Program-made: the position numbers and the translations under genes
The notes under the pieces: model-generated
What the model was told of the DNA's origin: nothing
Databases searched by the model: none
What the model saw: only the letters and a program-made list of their open reading frames with translations
Part shown: positions 13,668-15,536 of the stretch, piece after piece
How positions within the stretch are numbered: the stretch's first letter is position 1
Layout of the letters: the number at the start of each line of letters is the position of its first letter
Assembly (NCBI GenBank): GCA_002471575.1
Contig: DKQG01000045.1
Coordinates: 1-15,536, forward strand
Direction: 5' to 3'
From: Alphaproteobacteria bacterium UBA7314
GTDB lineage: Bacteria; Pseudomonadota; Alphaproteobacteria; MPNO01; UBA830
Length of the DNA stretch: 15,536 bases

Positions 13668-15203
13668 ATGGGCATGCAGGCGGTCTGGGATCACATTCGT
13701 CTGGCAGCAGAACGCACACCTGACAATATCGCGTTGGTTGACGACCGGAGCGACCGGCAGCTGACGTTTGCTGAGTTAGTTGAAGATGTTGAGGCTGCCG
13801 CTGCGGGCCTGGGTGCGGCCGGGCTGAGACCCCGACAGAAAGTGGCGACCATGCTGCCGAACGTGCTGGAACACGTGATCGCGATCCTGGCGCTGCACCG
13901 GCTGGGCACGGTGGTCTGCATGATCAATCCGCGCCTCAAACCAGAAGAAGCTGGCATGCTAATCGGCGATGCAGATATGGCAGGCGCTGTGTGTGTTGCC
14001 GATCCTGCCATCACTGCTGCTGCGCGCGATGCGTTGCCGATGGATGCGCCGGTGCTAACCGTCGGCGGCGTGACAAACGGAACTGCCGCGTTCGAAACGT
14101 GCCGTGCAAACGGATATGAGTTACCGCCCTGGTCATCACCGGACCCGGAAGGTGTGGCCTTTGTGCTTTATACGTCCGGTACCACCGGCCTGCCCAAAGG
14201 CGTGATGATCCCACACCGTGCGACCGACGGCCGAGTGCTGTTTGCGCCCGTTCAGTGCGGTCTTCGCCATGGGCCGCAAAACAAGGCGCTGGGTTTGATG
14301 CCATTGTTTCACGCTGTCGGGTTCTATTCGGCGTTAGTGACGACGTTGTCGCTGAACGGCACGTACTATGTTCATTCCGCTTTCGACCCACCTGTTGCCG
14401 TTGAAGCCATCGGTGATCACGGCATAACCTTTGTTTTCGGCGCGCCTGCCCACTTTCACGCGATGCTGGCGGCCCCCAATTTCGATCCCGCTGATATGAA
14501 ATCCGTCGATACCTTGGTTTATGCGGGCGCGGTAATGCCCGGGCCGTTGCTCGACCGGGTGAAGCCGGCTTTTCCCAACGCATGGATTACGAACATCTAT
14601 GGCACGACCGAAGTGATGAATGCCCTCTACATGCCGGACCCGGTCGGCAAACCGCTGCAATACCGCCCCGGGTTCTATTCCAGCGTCCGCGTCGGGCGGA
14701 TCGGCGGCGGTGTGGACGAGGTATGCGAAGTCGGAGAAGAGGGGGAGTTGCTGGTCGATGCTGCTGCGGATGCTACGTTCCTTGGCTATCTCAAACAGCC
14801 GGTCGCGACCGCCGAGAAACTGGCCGGAGGCTGGTACCGGACGGGCGACATCGTGGTGCGGCGACCTGACGGCGACCTCGAATTGTGCGGTCGCGTGGAC
14901 GACATGATCGTATCGGGCGGCGAAAATATTCACCCGGAAGAAGTCGAAACGATCCTGATGCAGCACAAAGCGGTACGCGAAGTCGCCGTGATCGGCATAC
15001 CCGACGATCAGTGGTCCGAACGGGTGGTCGCCTGCGTGGTTGCCGACGGGATCGATGGCGATACGCTAGATGTCTGGTGTCGAGAATCGTCATTGGCCGA
15101 CTACAAGCGGCCACGCGACTACGCGTTTCTCGATGTATTGCCGCGGAACGCGGCCAACAAAGTGCTGCGGCGTGAACTGAGAGAGGCCGTCAAGGATAAC
15201 TGA
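13668..15203 (+). CDS. Acyl-CoA ligase / AMP-dependent synthetase (class I adenylate-forming enzyme)
   Basis: A 511-aa adenylate-forming enzyme that should activate a carboxylic acid through an acyl-AMP to the CoA thioester. Motifs seen: the P-loop YTSGTTGLPKGV (168-179), YGTTE (311-315), TGD with Asp394, the hinge GRVDDMIVSGGENIHPEEVE (408-427) and the C-terminal catalytic lysine Lys498 in NAANKVLRRELRE. All residues needed for activity are present. The overall type resembles benzoate/4-chlorobenzoate and medium-chain acyl-CoA ligases; the acid it uses is not deducible. The start at 13668 puts the first helix (AVWDHIRLAAERTPD) at the terminus as in homologues. An in-frame ATG at 13635, with GGAG seven bases upstream, would add 11 residues and cannot be excluded. 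The decarboxylase-like gene follows after 47 bp and probably belongs to the same operon. Confidence 0.94.
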   Translation: MGMQAVWDHIRLAAERTPDNIALVDDRSDRQLTFAELVEDVEAAAAGLGAAGLRPRQKVATMLPNVLEHVIAILALHRLGTVVCMINPRLKPEEAGMLIGDADMAGAVCVADPAITAAARDALPMDAPVLTVGGVTNGTAAFETCRANGYELPPWSSPDPEGVAFVLYTSGTTGLPKGVMIPHRATDGRVLFAPVQCGLRHGPQNKALGLMPLFHAVGFYSALVTTLSLNGTYYVHSAFDPPVAVEAIGDHGITFVFGAPAHFHAMLAAPNFDPADMKSVDTLVYAGAVMPGPLLDRVKPAFPNAWITNIYGTTEVMNALYMPDPVGKPLQYRPGFYSSVRVGRIGGGVDEVCEVGEEGELLVDAAADATFLGYLKQPVATAEKLAGGWYRTGDIVVRRPDGDLELCGRVDDMIVSGGENIHPEEVETILMQHKAVREVAVIGIPDDQWSERVVACVVADGIDGDTLDVWCRESSLADYKRPRDYAFLDVLPRNAANKVLRRELREAVKDN

Positions 15204-15250
15204 TTATTGTTCCCGCGCGATCGCGTGAGGATCGGAGGGGAAAAGAGCCA

Positions 15251-15536
15251 ATGTCCAAACTGCCACTGACCTTCGCCTGTGGGCCGTATGACCGTATGGA
15301 GGCGCTGAACTATGGGTTGATCGACGTCGAGGGCATCGATCTGAACTTTCTTGAAATCCAGGCGCCAAGGGAAATCTTCGACCGCATGGTCGGCGCGCAG
15401 GAATTCGATCTGTCGGAAATGTCGCTCGCCGAGTACGTCACCATGACGGCGAAGGAGATCAGCCCCTTTATCGCCATCCCGGTATTCCCATCCAAGGCGT
15501 TCCGCCACGCCTTCGTCTGCGTGAACAAGGCGGCTG
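15251..15536 (+). CDS. 4,5-dihydroxyphthalate decarboxylase-like / substrate-binding-fold protein, N-terminal part
   Basis: The plus strand is open from an ATG at 15251 to the right edge, 95 codons. It has GGAGGGG ten bases upstream. The protein begins MSKLPLTFACGPYDRMEALN and continues with GLIDVEGIDLNFLEI, then FDLSEMSLAEYVTM and a PFIAIPVFPSKAFRHAFVCVN segment. These are typical of the Pht5/4,5-dihydroxyphthalate decarboxylase family, which shares the fold of NMT1/ABC-type periplasmic binding proteins but has no signal peptide. Members annotated this way act in phthalate degradation, though many have never been tested. Lying 47 bp after the acyl-CoA ligase, it probably works in the same pathway. 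The C-terminal two-thirds lies outside the window. Confidence 0.82.
   Translation, partial: MSKLPLTFACGPYDRMEALNYGLIDVEGIDLNFLEIQAPREIFDRMVGAQEFDLSEMSLAEYVTMTAKEISPFIAIPVFPSKAFRHAFVCVNKAA

Noticed and set aside
15216..15225. 10-bp palindrome CGCGATCGCG between the ligase and the decarboxylase-like gene
   Set aside because: CGATCG-rich palindromes are frequent in GC-rich genomes; no further support for an operator.
1..15536. CRISPR arrays, tRNA/rRNA genes, insertion sequences, phage or defence genes
   Set aside because: No regularly spaced repeats, no tRNA-like cloverleaf, and no transposase or integrase frame was found on either strand.

Overview
The window most resembles an accessory, catabolism-and-transport segment of an alphaproteobacterium. 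This rests on protein family content (TRAP carboxylate transporter, TctC/Bug binding protein, CoxL-type molybdenum hydroxylase, dienelactone hydrolase, luciferase-like oxidoreductase, acyl-CoA ligase) and moderate to high GC. It is an inference; no marker gene or RNA gene is present.

Left half (1-8139), all on the minus strand. In transcription order: an orphan TctC/Bug solute-binding protein, a terminator-like hairpin, an MFS transporter with a TTG start, the TRAP binding protein DctP, a second terminator-like hairpin, the TRAP permeases DctQ and DctM (start and stop codons overlapping), a CoxL/xanthine-dehydrogenase-type molybdopterin subunit 20 bp behind dctM, and the N-terminal part of another MFS transporter cut by the window edge. 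The block looks like an uptake-plus-oxidation unit for an organic acid or aromatic/heterocyclic substrate. The iron-sulfur and FAD subunits that a molybdenum hydroxylase normally needs are not in view.

Middle (8140-10780). A divergent regulatory region separates tctC from a plus-strand DMT/EamA exporter. Convergent to that exporter, on the minus strand, lie a dienelactone-hydrolase-like protein and a 76-aa unknown protein that restarts in the same frame two codons after the hydrolase stop. A 26-bp tandem repeat sits in the hydrolase leader. Behind it is a broken gene with a frame change and an amber stop.

Right half (10787-15536), plus strand: a four-rhodanese-domain protein in which only the second domain keeps the catalytic cysteine, a luciferase-like flavin oxidoreductase, a minus-strand remnant that reads like a fumarylacetoacetate-hydrolase C-terminus, a palindrome-rich leader, an acyl-CoA ligase, and the start of a 4,5-dihydroxyphthalate-decarboxylase-like protein running off the right edge. 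The ligase, dihydroxyphthalate-decarboxylase-like protein, dienelactone hydrolase and hydrolase remnant together suggest degradation of an aromatic or cyclic carboxylate. Two decayed genes flank the rhodanese/oxidoreductase pair, so the locus appears to have been rearranged.
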